From Paenibacillus whitsoniae (GTDB lineage: Bacteria > Bacillota > Bacilli > Paenibacillales > NBRC-103111), in the NCBI RefSeq assembly GCF_003955665.1, contig NZ_RXHU01000082.1:92904-156903 (forward strand): DNA of 64,000 nt. The letters are read 5' to 3'. The notes beneath the pieces were generated by a model that saw nothing but the letters and a program-made list of their open reading frames with translations, ran no database searches and was not told the DNA's origin. Both the position numbers and the translations under genes were made by a program. Positions 40,961 through 48,993 of the stretch are shown in pieces (positions within the stretch are counted from its first letter, which is position 1; each line of letters begins with the position of its first letter).

Positions 40961-41095
40961 TTACACAACCCCTTTCTTCCTTTTGTTCTTCGTTTCCATC
41001 TGTTTAGCTTGCTGCTCTTTCGCGGCGCGAACCTGCAAGGCAATACGCTCTAATAACTCATAAGAGAGTTGGCTTGACTTCAAAATTGCTTTCAT
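40961..41095 (-). CDS. Small basic phage early protein (44 residues)
   Basis: ATG at 41095 behind a near-perfect AAGGAGG site. MKAILKSSQLSYELLERIAL is an amphipathic helix, followed by a basic tail (KQMETKNKRKKGVV). It is the first gene of the early operon after the hairpin at 41128. Function unknown. Confidence 0.65.
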   Translation of the reverse strand: MKAILKSSQLSYELLERIALQVRAAKEQQAKQMETKNKRKKGVV

Positions 41096-41127
41096 ACAAA
41101 CCTCCTTAATGTTTCGCGCCGCTATCC

Positions 41128-41155
41128 AGCGTTTCACTGTGACGGGTGAAACGCT
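41128..41155. repeat. Perfect 10-bp inverted repeat before the early genes
   Basis: AGCGTTTCAC (41128-41137) and GTGAAACGCT (41146-41155) with an 8-nt loop. No T-run follows. It lies between the Cro-like gene and the early operon and could be an operator, an antitermination or an mRNA processing site. Confidence 0.65.
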
Positions 41156-41167
41156 AGTTATCTCGGG

Positions 41168-41461
41168 TCACGCGCTGGTAGCACAGGTTTCGTCATGAGC
41201 CGAGTTCTTCAACTGAGCAGCACGATCAAAAATAATCTGACGCTTCAGTACGTTTTTTTCGTACTTCTTGCCCAAAAAAATTTGATCATACTTTACTTCA
41301 AACACGATCATAATCTTTGAAAGAACAGCATTCGGTATATTGCTTGAATCTTGCTCATAATTCCAAAGTGTCTTACTACTAATGCCAAGAATCTCCGCTA
41401 ACTCTTTTTGCGACAAGCAGTAACTTTCCCTAAGCTCACTTATACTTCTAAGCTCATCCAT
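41168..41461 (-). CDS. Cro-like XRE-family regulator
   Basis: 97 residues with one HTH_3 domain at about residues 10-60 (LRESYCLSQKELAEILGISS, KTLWNYEQDSSNIPNAVLSK). It is divergent to the repressor and opens the lytic operon. An operator copy lies inside its coding sequence (41247-41265). The start follows AAGGAGAC. Confidence 0.88.
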   Translation of the reverse strand: MDELRSISELRESYCLSQKELAEILGISSKTLWNYEQDSSNIPNAVLSKIMIVFEVKYDQIFLGKKYEKNVLKRQIIFDRAAQLKNSAHDETCATSA

Positions 41462-41525
41462 AAGTTTTCAAAGTCTCCTTTCTCACTTTGATGGAAAAGT
41501 ACGTTTTCTTCGTACTCGCAAGTTA

Positions 41526-41554
41526 AAATTAACACGTTATTTTCGTATTGTCAA
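41526..41554 (-). promoter_or_regulatory. Lytic (cro-side) promoter
   Basis: TTGACA (41554-41549), 17-nt spacer, TAATTT (41531-41526). Its spacer is exactly covered by the operator 41531-41549, so the repressor bound there would exclude RNA polymerase. Confidence 0.72.
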
Positions 41555-41586
41555 CATAGAAATACGTTATAATCATATTTTTATAC

Positions 41587-41615
41587 TTGCGCAATACAGA
41601 TAATTACGATATTAT
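41587..41615 (+). promoter_or_regulatory. Lysogenic (immR-side) promoter
   Basis: TTGCGC (41587-41592), 17-nt spacer, TATTAT (41610-41615). The operator 41603-41621 covers the -10 box, allowing autoregulation. Confidence 0.62.
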
Positions 41616-41666
41616 AGTAAATATATACGATCTTAACGTATTTTTCGAAGGGATGAGTGTTTTGGA

Positions 41667-42125
41667 ATGATTGAAGATCCAAAGGTTGTCATAGCCGAGA
41701 ATATAAAGAAGTACTTGGAACAACACAACATGACTCAGAAAACACTTGCTGAAAAGATAAATATTAAGCCCTCCACTGTAAGCGACTATTTAAACTATCG
41801 TTCAAAACCATCTCATGGAATCATTCAAAAAATTGCTGATGTTTTCGGCGTTCATAAGAGTGACATTGATACGACTTATAAAGATGATACGCAAGGCATA
41901 AATACATCTTATAGTTCGTTTGGACTTACATCCAAAGAAGAACGTGATATTGCTGCCGATTTGGAACGCATGATTGGTGAACTTGAAACTAACGAAGCTC
42001 TGGCATTCCATGGCGAACCAATGGATGACGAGACAAAAGAGCTTATGAAGATTTCACTTGAAAATTCCTTGCGCATAGCCAAGCAGATGGCCAAGCAGAA
42101 ATTTAACCCAAATAAAAACAAATAA
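41667..42125 (+). CDS. immR: ImmR-like phage repressor (XRE family)
   Basis: 152 residues. The HTH_3 domain at residues 10-65 (YLEQHNMTQKTLAEKINIKP, STVSDYLNYRSKPSHGIIQK) binds the dyads upstream; the C-terminal 70 residues are helical (SKEERDIAADLERMIGELET) with no LexA-type autoprotease. Repression is therefore probably lifted by cleavage by the adjacent ImmA-like metalloprotease, as in ICEBs1 and phi105. 13 bp separate the two genes. Confidence 0.88.
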   Translation: MIEDPKVVIAENIKKYLEQHNMTQKTLAEKINIKPSTVSDYLNYRSKPSHGIIQKIADVFGVHKSDIDTTYKDDTQGINTSYSSFGLTSKEERDIAADLERMIGELETNEALAFHGEPMDDETKELMKISLENSLRIAKQMAKQKFNPNKNK

Positions 42126-42138
42126 GAGGGGTTATCGG

Positions 42139-42600
42139 ATGGCAATTAAACAACTTGTCAGCCAGCTTATCCGCAAATATGGAACGAACAATCCTTTCAC
42201 CATTGCTGCTGAGAAAAACATCCTTATCCTGTTCGAACCGCTTGGCGAAATGATGGGCTACTTTAACACATATAAAAGGATACCGATGATCCATATTAAT
42301 TCGGGACTAGATGAAGTTGACCAACGCTTTACCTGTGCCCATGAATTAGGACATGCGGTGCTTCATCCTAAAGTAAACACGCCTTTTCTACGGCGACACA
42401 CCTTGCAATCTATCGAGAAAATTGAAAAGGAAGCCAATACGCTGGCGGTAGAACTTCTTATTCCGGATGAGTCACTCCTAACCGGTGTGTCGATTTACGA
42501 TGCTGCGCGGTTGTGCGGCGTACCAGAGGAAGTTGCACATCTGAAGAAGCCGCCGCGATCCAGTTTCTGGCGTGACGAGAATACATACTTTAATTTCTAA
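42139..42600 (+). CDS. immA: ImmA/IrrE-family metallopeptidase (anti-repressor)
   Basis: 153 residues with the zinc protease motif FTCAHELGHAVLHP (HELGH, about residues 71-75) and a downstream Glu-containing helix (KIEKEANTLAVELLIPDE). Members of this family cleave the partner ImmR-type repressor after DNA damage or quorum signals. Start after GAGGGG. The following gene is the serine recombinase. Confidence 0.92.
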   Translation: MAIKQLVSQLIRKYGTNNPFTIAAEKNILILFEPLGEMMGYFNTYKRIPMIHINSGLDEVDQRFTCAHELGHAVLHPKVNTPFLRRHTLQSIEKIEKEANTLAVELLIPDESLLTGVSIYDAARLCGVPEEVAHLKKPPRSSFWRDENTYFNF

Positions 42601-42673
42601 CCTTCTGCGTTTTCCAGCCGTAAGGCTGTTTACTATACATAAAAATAGAACATATGTTTGACTGGAGGAAAAT

Positions 42674-43189
42674 ATGAGAGCTGCCATTTACACCAGGGTA
42701 AGTACGGCCATGCAGGCCGAAGAAGGATTTAGTTTGGAAGCGCAGGAAGACCTGCTGATGCAAACCATTGAGCGCAAAGGGCTCCAGTTGTACCGCGTCT
42801 ATTCCGATCCTGGCGTCAGCGGGAAGACATTCAAACGCAAGGGTGTACAAGAAATGATCAAGGACATGAAATCCAAACGATTCGAAGCGCTGCTGATCCA
42901 CAAGCTTGACCGCCTTAGTCGCAACATGGGTGACATCATCGCTTTTATCGACATGGTGAACAAACTGGACATCCGGCTGATTATCGCCGCTCAAGGGCAG
43001 GATGAAATCGACACACGCTCTCCCATGGGGAAAGCTTTCCTGCAACTGAACGGAATATGGGCTGAGCTGTATATCAATAACCTTCGCGAAGAGACGTTAA
43101 AGGGGCTAGAAAAGAAGGCCAGGAACGGCGGGCGACATATGTCTAGGCCGCCTCTCGGATATAGCTTTCTGATAGGTGATAATGGATGA
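42674..43189 (+). CDS. Serine recombinase, N-terminal catalytic part (split integrase)
   Basis: 171 residues. The catalytic serine is in AIYTRVSTAMQ (Ser10) and the resolvase domain continues to about 150 (RFEALLIHKLDRLSRNMGDI, MGKAFLQLNGIWAELYINNL). The reading ends in DNG-stop just after RPPLGYSFL, the beginning of the recombinase domain. The rest of the protein follows in another frame. It is the att-site integrase by position (next to attR). Start after GGAGG. Confidence 0.9.
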   Translation: MRAAIYTRVSTAMQAEEGFSLEAQEDLLMQTIERKGLQLYRVYSDPGVSGKTFKRKGVQEMIKDMKSKRFEALLIHKLDRLSRNMGDIIAFIDMVNKLDIRLIIAAQGQDEIDTRSPMGKAFLQLNGIWAELYINNLREETLKGLEKKARNGGRHMSRPPLGYSFLIGDNG

Positions 43190-44100
43190 CGGCACTGGGA
43201 CTGGAATTAGTGATCGTACAGGAAGAGGCGCTTCTTGTAAAAGAGGTATTTGACTTGTATACCGAGGAAGGCTGGGGCGTTACCAAAATAGCGAAGTATA
43301 TGAATGAGAAGTCTCAAACAAAAGAAGGCGGCAAATGGGACAACAAGACGGTTCGCAACGTCTTGAAGAATCCAACGTACGCCGGATACAATCACTTCAA
43401 GGCTGAGGATTGGCCGGAGGAGCAGCGCATAATCACGCCTGGCACTCACCCCGCGATTGTCAGCAAAGAACAATTTGAAAAAGCACAGACATTTCGCAAG
43501 AGGCGTGCCGATGGGCATATGTCAAGGCGATCGTTTGATTACGCCTACAGCGGTATTATCAAATGCGGGGAGTGCGGTGCAAACTATGTCGGAAACACTA
43601 GCGTTCATAGCGGGAAGAAGTACACAGGTTATCGTTGCCTTAATCAATATGCCAAAGGCACATGCGATGCACGGAGCATTTCGGAAACCAAATTGAGTAA
43701 AATCGTATTGGCGCATATTGAGCTTGTTGACGACGGGTTCCAAAATCCGAAGGCCAAGTCCCCACGCAACAAAGTAAACTTACCGAAGGAATTGGAGATC
43801 AGCCAGAAGCGCCGGCGCAATTGGATGATGGCGTTAGGAGACGGAAAGCTTTCGGGCGATGATTACGCGGCTTTGATCGACCAGGAGGAAAAACGGATTC
43901 AGGCGATCAAAGAAAAGGCTGAACCCGAACCGGAACAAACTATTCCGCTATCTGAGGTACGTAAGACATTTGATGATCTAAAAAGCAATTGGCAACTGAT
44001 TGACACCTCGACTCAAAAGCAAATTGTGCAGTCCCTCTTTAAGAAAATCACCATAAAAAAATCAGACGATTGGCATATCGTCGATATGCTGACCGTCTGA
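43186..44100 (+). CDS. Serine recombinase, C-terminal DNA-binding part (split integrase)
   Basis: 304 residues. The recombinase domain (EEALLVKEVFDLYTEEGWGV, NKTVRNVLKNPTYAGYNHFK), a zinc ribbon (IIKCGECGANYVGN with YRCLNQYAKGTCDARSI) and a C-terminal coiled coil follow in the order of a large serine integrase. It starts with ATG overlapping the TGA of the first half (ATGA) and has AGGTGA six bases upstream. So the two halves may be translated as separate chains; otherwise a single-base change has broken the gene. Confidence 0.88.
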   Translation: MTALGLELVIVQEEALLVKEVFDLYTEEGWGVTKIAKYMNEKSQTKEGGKWDNKTVRNVLKNPTYAGYNHFKAEDWPEEQRIITPGTHPAIVSKEQFEKAQTFRKRRADGHMSRRSFDYAYSGIIKCGECGANYVGNTSVHSGKKYTGYRCLNQYAKGTCDARSISETKLSKIVLAHIELVDDGFQNPKAKSPRNKVNLPKELEISQKRRRNWMMALGDGKLSGDDYAALIDQEEKRIQAIKEKAEPEPEQTIPLSEVRKTFDDLKSNWQLIDTSTQKQIVQSLFKKITIKKSDDWHIVDMLTV

Positions 44101-44126
44101 TCCCTCTTCTTTGTTTCCGTACTTAA

Positions 44127-44140
44127 ATGGAGGTGAGGGG
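44127..44140. repeat. attR, prophage right attachment site
   Basis: ATGGAGGTGAGGGG, identical to 10239-10252. It forms the 3' acceptor strand and part of the T arm of tmRNA, so integration leaves ssrA functional. Confidence 0.85.
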
Positions 44141-44488
44141 AGTCGAACCCCTGTCCGAAAATATCGCCACACAGGCATCTACGGGTGTAGTCACAGTTTT
44201 GATGTCACCCGAGCAGCGCCCCGTAACCGGCTATGCGTTGGGTCAGTCTGATTATCTTCTTACGTCGACCCCAGACGGAGACCGAACGTCGTATCCCACT
44301 ATAGTTGAGCCCCTATCCCAGTCACATGGGCGATGCTGAGTAGAAGCACGCTCACAGGTTATTAAGCTGCGAAAGCGTAAGTTTGTTGTTGTTTGCCATT
44401 TAATAGGCTTTAGCGTTTTATAGTGGACGCGGCCCCACTACCCGCAACCCGCGCTCAAACTATCCCCGTCGAATCCAAGAACACCCCC
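44128..44488 (-). ncRNA. ssrA: tmRNA (transfer-messenger RNA)
   Basis: Rescues stalled ribosomes and tags incomplete proteins. The 5' end GGGGGTG pairs with the 3' CACCTCC to give the acceptor stem; the T arm GGGGTTCGACTCCCC is intact and the 5' side has the conserved GGATTCGACGGGG. The internal reading frame (44400-44365) encodes the tag NGKQQQTYAFAA (first codon uncertain) and ends in two TAA stops. The CCA is not encoded. The 3' end is the phage attachment site. Confidence 0.95.
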
Positions 44489-44656
44489 GGATTGCCTTCA
44501 CCAGCCGCTCATCAGAACGGTGAAGGTTAAAAGGACGCGTTACTCGCGCTAGTCACTACAGCTCATCTCAAGCTGTAAACCTAGTATACCACACAGACGC
44601 CAAAATGGAACGTCCAGCTTCATGGAAGTGAAGGTGCTCGCTTCCATACCAACCAA

Positions 44657-45139
44657 TCATCTCGCGACTTTTTGCTTCTCGCGCAGCGCACGTTGAATGT
44701 CGCGTTGTGCATCTTTTTTCGCGGCGGATTCCCGCTTGTCGAATTGCTTTTTCCCTTTGCCGATGCCGAGCAAAAGCTTGGCATAGCCATTGCGAATGTA
44801 CACTTTCAGCGGCACAAGCGTATAGCCCTCTTGCTTGGCTTGACCAAGCATTTTGGCGATTTGCGCCTTTTTCAAAAGCAGTTTACGCGTCCTCGTAGGA
44901 TCTTCCGGATTGCTGCGATTCCCCTGCTCAAACGGGCTGATGTGCATGTTGTGAACAAAAGCTTCGCCATTGCGAATCGTTGAAAAGCTGTCTCCGATGT
45001 TCGCACGACCCATCCGCAAGGATTTGATCTCCGTGCCGGTCAACACAAGACCGCATTCATAGGTGTCTTCTATAAAATAATCATGCGAAGCTTTCTTATT
45101 CTGCGCCAGCAGTTTGCCGTCTGCCTTCTTGGTTGCCAC
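44657..45139 (-). CDS. smpB: SsrA-binding protein
   Basis: 160 residues; binds tmRNA and takes it to the stalled ribosome. Hallmarks: NKKASHDYFIEDTYECGLVL, GTEIKSLRMGRANIGDSF, and the C-terminal basic tail AAKKDAQRDIQRALREKQKV. It lies next to ssrA as in many Firmicutes. The gap 44489-44656 carries the ssrA promoter side; on the minus strand, TATACT at 44585-44580 is a plausible -10 box. Confidence 0.97.
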   Translation of the reverse strand: MATKKADGKLLAQNKKASHDYFIEDTYECGLVLTGTEIKSLRMGRANIGDSFSTIRNGEAFVHNMHISPFEQGNRSNPEDPTRTRKLLLKKAQIAKMLGQAKQEGYTLVPLKVYIRNGYAKLLLGIGKGKKQFDKRESAAKKDAQRDIQRALREKQKVAR

Positions 45140-45176
45140 GTGAGATGTCCCCCTTCCGCACGCCTGCTAAAAAGCA

Positions 45177-45221
45177 AGTGATCTTGCTACAATGAGTGCA
45201 ATTTATTGTAGCAAGATCACT
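45177..45221 (-). terminator. Terminator behind rnr
   Basis: A perfect 17-bp stem, AGTGATCTTGCTACAAT (45177-45193) with its complement at 45205-45221, followed on the minus strand by TGCTTTTTAGC. It ends the secG-rnr transcript before smpB. Confidence 0.85.
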
Positions 45222-45242
45222 GCAGAAAAGCAAGAAGCGGCG

Positions 45243-48089
45243 CTACCGCCGCCGCTTCTTATCACTGCCTTCGCCGCCTTCGCTCCGGCGGCGGCCACCC
45301 TTCGCGAGCGCGTTCACGCCGCTCGCCCAATCCACCGCGCCGCGCTCCGCAGGCGCGGCGCCCGTATCAGGGGCGGCCTCACCGCCGCCGCCCCCCAGCG
45401 CAATCCCGCCGCGGCCCTTGGCCGCGCGGCGGCCGGTTCCGCTGTCGGTGCGCCCGGCGCCGACAGCCGCCAACCGCTCGCTGAGCGAACCGCCTTCGCT
45501 CAGCGTACCGCCACCAGCGCGGCCTTTCTTGCCGCGCTTCTTATCCCACCACGGCGCGTCGTCCCCGGACGACTTTTTCCGCCGTGCCTTCGCACCGCCG
45601 GCGGCGTCCGTCACGCCGCCGCCTTCCACACGCTGCGGCGCAGCCTCGCCAGCCGCAGCAGCCCCATCACCGCGGCTGCGCTTCCGGCCGCGAACGCCCT
45701 CCGGCGCCGCGCTTTCGCTGGTGCCTACTGCCACATAGCCGCCCTTCCCTTTCTCCCGGCGGCCAGTACCGCTCTTGCCTTTGTCGTTGCCTCTGTCGTT
45801 GCCCTTATCTTTGCCCTTGCCTCTGTCTGCGCCGCCTTTGCCCACAGCGCCTTTACCGCCGCGGAAGCCCTTAAACCCGCCGGCGCCCTTGAACTTGCCG
45901 CCACCGCCGCCAGCGCGGCGCGGGAACACACCCTCTTTGCGCGGCTTCATATCCACAAGCTCAAAATCCACCGTATGCTCATCCATATTTACGCGGACGA
46001 CACGAACCTTGACACTGTCGCCGATGCGGAACATTTTCGAGGTGCGCTCGCCGATCAAAGCATGCTGCTGCTCGTGATGATTGTAGTAATCATCGGTCAG
46101 ATCGCTGAGACGAATGAGGCCTTCAACGGTATTATCAAGCTCGATGAACATCCCGAAGCCCGTGACCGAAGAGATAATGCCTTCGAATTCCTCGCCGATT
46201 TTGTCCAGCATGTACTGCGCTTTCTTGAGGGCTTCCGTTTCCCGCTCCGCATCGACTGCGATACGCTCGCGTTCCGACGATTGCTGCGCAATATCGTTCA
46301 TCCGCGAAGCCAAATATTCGTGCCTTTCATCAGACAGGGTGCCACCGTTCTCCAATACCTCACGAATGACCCGATGAATGACCAAGTCAGGATAACGCCG
46401 AATCGGCGATGTAAAATGCGAATAAAACTCCGCCGCCAGCCCGAAATGCCCCAAGCTCTGTGAATCGTAACGCGCCTGCTTCATGGAACGAAGCATTACT
46501 TTGGAGATAACCGTCTCCTCCGGCGTATCTTTGATCTCTTCAAGCAAATTTTGCAGAGCACGCGCGTGGATCGTACCGCCTTTGCCGCCCTTCATCGCAT
46601 AGCCGAATGTCGTCACAAACTCCATGAAATTCATCAGCTTCTCCGCGTCCGGATCTTCGTGAATCCGATACAGGAACGGCACTTTCAGCCACGTAAAATG
46701 CTCCGCAACCGTCTCATTCGCCGCCAGCATGAACTCTTCGATCATCATTTCGGCCACGGAGCGCTCGCGCTTCACGATGTCCGTCGGTTTGCCGTCTGCA
46801 TCGACAAGGATTTTGGACTCTTCAAAGTCAAAATCAATGGCCCCCCGCTTCATCCGCCGGGAACGAAGACGCGCCGCCAGCGCCTCCATACGTTTAAAAT
46901 CTTCCATCAAATACGCATACCGTTCGACGAGCTCCGGTTCCGCTTCGCCCGTCAGCAGCAAACGTACATTCTTGTACGTCATGCGCTCGCTCGTCCGGAT
47001 TACGCTTGTGAAGATATCATGAGAGACGACCTTCAGATCGGCGTCAAATTCCATCTCACACGACATCGTCAGCCGGTCCACTTGCGGATTCAGCGAGCAA
47101 ATGCCGTTCGACAGCCGGTGCGGCAGCATCGGAATGACACGGTCGGTCAAGTACACGGAGCAGCCGCGGTTATACGCTTCGGTATCCAGCGCAGAGCCTT
47201 CGCGCACGTAATAGCTGACGTCGGCGATATGAACGCCAAGTCGTACGTTCCCATTTTCCAACACTTCCACATTCACTGCATCGTCCAAATCCTTGGCATC
47301 CTCGCCGTCGATCGTGACGATCCGCTTCCCTCGCAAATCGCGGCGCCCTTGGCTGACGATCTCCTCTTCCGAAATCCGGTCCGGCACGGCGTCCGCCTCG
47401 GCCATCACGTCCTCCGGAAACACTTCCGGCAGTTGGTGCTTGCGCACGATCGCCAGAATATCTACACCAGGGTCATCCTTATGACCCAAGATTTCAATGA
47501 CTTCGCCCTCCGCGGCCGAACGGCCTTCCGGATAGTTCACGATGCGGACGACGACTTTTTGCCCGGTCACCGCTCCGTTAAACGCCTGCTGGGGGATAAA
47601 AATATCCCGCGCCAACCTTTTATCATCCGCAATCACGAACGCATACGTCTCCATCCCTTGAAAAACACCGACGATCTGCGTGTTCGCGCGCGCAATAATT
47701 TTAACAACTTCGCCTTCCAGGCGGCCGCCGCCTTGGCTCTTCGCTGTAATCCGCACAAAAACGATATCATTGTTCATCGCCGTATGCAGATCGTTTGCGT
47801 TAATATAGACATCCGGATGCTCGCGATCCTCAGGAATCAGAAATGCAAAACCTTTGGCATGCGCCTGCAGCCGTCCCTTCACCAAATTCATGCGCTCCGG
47901 CACCCCGTACCGGTCATTCGCGCCCCGCACCACGTCACCGCTTTCCTCCAACTGATTCAGAAGCTTGATAAATTCTTTAAAATCGTCCGCACGCCCCACG
48001 CCAAAATGCTTTTCCAGCTCCTTGTACGTCATTGGCTTGTACGCCTGCTCTTGCATGAAGCTTACGATTTGATCTCCTGTTACTCTCAT
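45243..48089 (-). CDS. rnr: Ribonuclease R with a long basic low-complexity tail
   Basis: A processive 3' to 5' exoribonuclease that degrades structured and non-stop mRNA, together with tmRNA. The body has cold-shock domains (GRLQAHAKGFAFLIPEDREH), the RNB catalytic domain (TIDGEDAKDLDDAVNVEVLE with the catalytic aspartates), and an S1 domain (GIISSVTGFGMFIELDNTVE). After residue 720 comes a tail of about 225 residues dominated by Gly, Lys, Arg and Ala (FKGAGGFKGFRGGKGAVGKG, KDKGNDRGNDKGK), far longer than usual. The ATG at 48089 follows GAAGGTG. Confidence 0.96.
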   Translation of the reverse strand: MRVTGDQIVSFMQEQAYKPMTYKELEKHFGVGRADDFKEFIKLLNQLEESGDVVRGANDRYGVPERMNLVKGRLQAHAKGFAFLIPEDREHPDVYINANDLHTAMNNDIVFVRITAKSQGGGRLEGEVVKIIARANTQIVGVFQGMETYAFVIADDKRLARDIFIPQQAFNGAVTGQKVVVRIVNYPEGRSAAEGEVIEILGHKDDPGVDILAIVRKHQLPEVFPEDVMAEADAVPDRISEEEIVSQGRRDLRGKRIVTIDGEDAKDLDDAVNVEVLENGNVRLGVHIADVSYYVREGSALDTEAYNRGCSVYLTDRVIPMLPHRLSNGICSLNPQVDRLTMSCEMEFDADLKVVSHDIFTSVIRTSERMTYKNVRLLLTGEAEPELVERYAYLMEDFKRMEALAARLRSRRMKRGAIDFDFEESKILVDADGKPTDIVKRERSVAEMMIEEFMLAANETVAEHFTWLKVPFLYRIHEDPDAEKLMNFMEFVTTFGYAMKGGKGGTIHARALQNLLEEIKDTPEETVISKVMLRSMKQARYDSQSLGHFGLAAEFYSHFTSPIRRYPDLVIHRVIREVLENGGTLSDERHEYLASRMNDIAQQSSERERIAVDAERETEALKKAQYMLDKIGEEFEGIISSVTGFGMFIELDNTVEGLIRLSDLTDDYYNHHEQQHALIGERTSKMFRIGDSVKVRVVRVNMDEHTVDFELVDMKPRKEGVFPRRAGGGGGKFKGAGGFKGFRGGKGAVGKGGADRGKGKDKGNDRGNDKGKSGTGRREKGKGGYVAVGTSESAAPEGVRGRKRSRGDGAAAAGEAAPQRVEGGGVTDAAGGAKARRKKSSGDDAPWWDKKRGKKGRAGGGTLSEGGSLSERLAAVGAGRTDSGTGRRAAKGRGGIALGGGGGEAAPDTGAAPAERGAVDWASGVNALAKGGRRRSEGGEGSDKKRRR

Positions 48090-48114
48090 GACTTTCACCT
48101 TCTTCTCGGTTTAT

Positions 48115-48897
48115 CTACTCCGCCGTTCTTAATTCCCTCACTCCATAGTATGCCACAGGCAAAGAAAGGATAAACGCTGCGATGTCCGCATAAATTCGCT
48201 CTCTTTCCTGATCGAGCAGAAGTCCATGAGACGATTGAGGATACATATGTAATTCTTTCCATCCCGATCCCACTTTTTCCTGCAAAAAAGAAGCGCTGTC
48301 CGGATGCACCACCCCATCCCGCAATCCTTGACCGATCCAAATGGGTGCCTCAATCCGTGACAGCAGGCCTTTCACATGCCTCATCAGCTTCCGCAAAGAG
48401 ACAACGCAGCGAATCGGCGTTTTGGTATAAGCACATGACTCGTCCAGCAAGGTGGAGCTTGTTCTAGGCTTTTTGGCGATATAGGGGATAACATATTGCA
48501 GCACCGCCGCGAGCGCCGATTTCCGCGACCTCAGCCGCAGAGGCGCCGCCAAAGAAATCACCCCGGCCGTCCGGCGTTCCGCCGCCAGCTTCAGAGCAAG
48601 CAAGCCGCCCATCGAATGCCCCATAATGACCACTTGCCGGCATCTGGCCGCAAGCGCTTCATAACTCTCCAGCACATGCCCATACCAATCCGTCCATCCG
48701 GTGCGCCGCATATCCTCCGGCGAGGTGCCGTGCCCAGGCAGTCTCACCGCTTGAATGGTGTAGCCTTCGTCCCGCAAGGCGTATCCGATTCGTCTGAATT
48801 CCGAAGGCGAGCCTGTAAACCCATGGATCATGAGGATCCCGGTTCCCCGCTTCTCTCCGCGCCCTTCCCAATAAAACGGTTCCGTCGACTTGTAAAC
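48115..48897 (-). CDS. Carboxylesterase (Est30-like alpha/beta hydrolase)
   Basis: About 260 residues, an alpha/beta hydrolase: LMIHGFTGSPSEF (oxyanion loop), VVIMGHSMGGLLALKLA (nucleophile Ser), GQGLRDGVVHPDSA (Asp) and PQSSHGLLLDQER (His). The conserved gene order secG-esterase-rnr-smpB is that of Bacillales. The start is uncertain: the GTG at 48897 gives a length like that of Geobacillus Est30; a reading from 48948 would begin in the secG terminator. Confidence 0.88.
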   Translation of the reverse strand, partial: VYKSTEPFYWEGRGEKRGTGILMIHGFTGSPSEFRRIGYALRDEGYTIQAVRLPGHGTSPEDMRRTGWTDWYGHVLESYEALAARCRQVVIMGHSMGGLLALKLAAERRTAGVISLAAPLRLRSRKSALAAVLQYVIPYIAKKPRTSSTLLDESCAYTKTPIRCVVSLRKLMRHVKGLLSRIEAPIWIGQGLRDGVVHPDSASFLQEKVGSGWKELHMYPQSSHGLLLDQERERIYADIAAFILSLPVAYYGVRELRTAE

Positions 48898-48945
48898 ACG
48901 TTCTTCGATGTCCGATCTTCCTTTCTTTTCCTGTCCATAGAAATG

Positions 48946-48977
48946 CAAAAACAGCAGGAGTAGAATTCCCCTGCTGT
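48946..48977 (-). terminator. Terminator behind secG
   Basis: ACAGCAGG (48951-48958) pairs with CCTGCTGT (48970-48977), followed by TTTTT on the minus strand. Partial read-through is needed if rnr and the esterase depend on the secG promoter. Confidence 0.72.
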
Positions 48978-48993
48978 GTTCGATTTATGTGGG

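Larger units (their letters stand above)
41247..41642. promoter_or_regulatory. Six 19-bp dyad operators of the lysogeny switch
   Basis: Pattern ANTACG-N7-CGTANT. Copies: 41247-41265 (inside the cro-like gene), 41498-41516, 41531-41549, 41561-41579, 41603-41621 and 41624-41642. The first two are perfect 6-bp dyads (AGTACG/CGTACT). Three overlap promoter boxes. Confidence 0.82.
10239..44140. mobile_element. Prophage with contractile tail integrated in ssrA
   Basis: About 33.9 kb between the 14-bp direct repeats. It contains integrase, ImmR/ImmA switch, replication, packaging, HK97-type head, PBSX-like contractile tail, baseplate, fibre and lysis genes in standard order on the minus strand. All morphogenesis genes seen are uninterrupted. 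The only visible defect is the split integrase gene, so it may be intact but impaired in excision or integration. Confidence 0.93.

Noticed and set aside
10239..44140. CRISPR array or restriction-modification system in the prophage
   Set aside because: No regularly spaced repeat-spacer units and no methylase or restriction motif were seen; the only regular repeats are the linkers, iterons and operators.
45192..48173. Long plus-strand frames of 423 and 540 codons opposite rnr
   Set aside because: Antisense shadows of a GC-biased gene; translations are low-complexity (Ala/Arg/His) with no domain, and rnr is certain.
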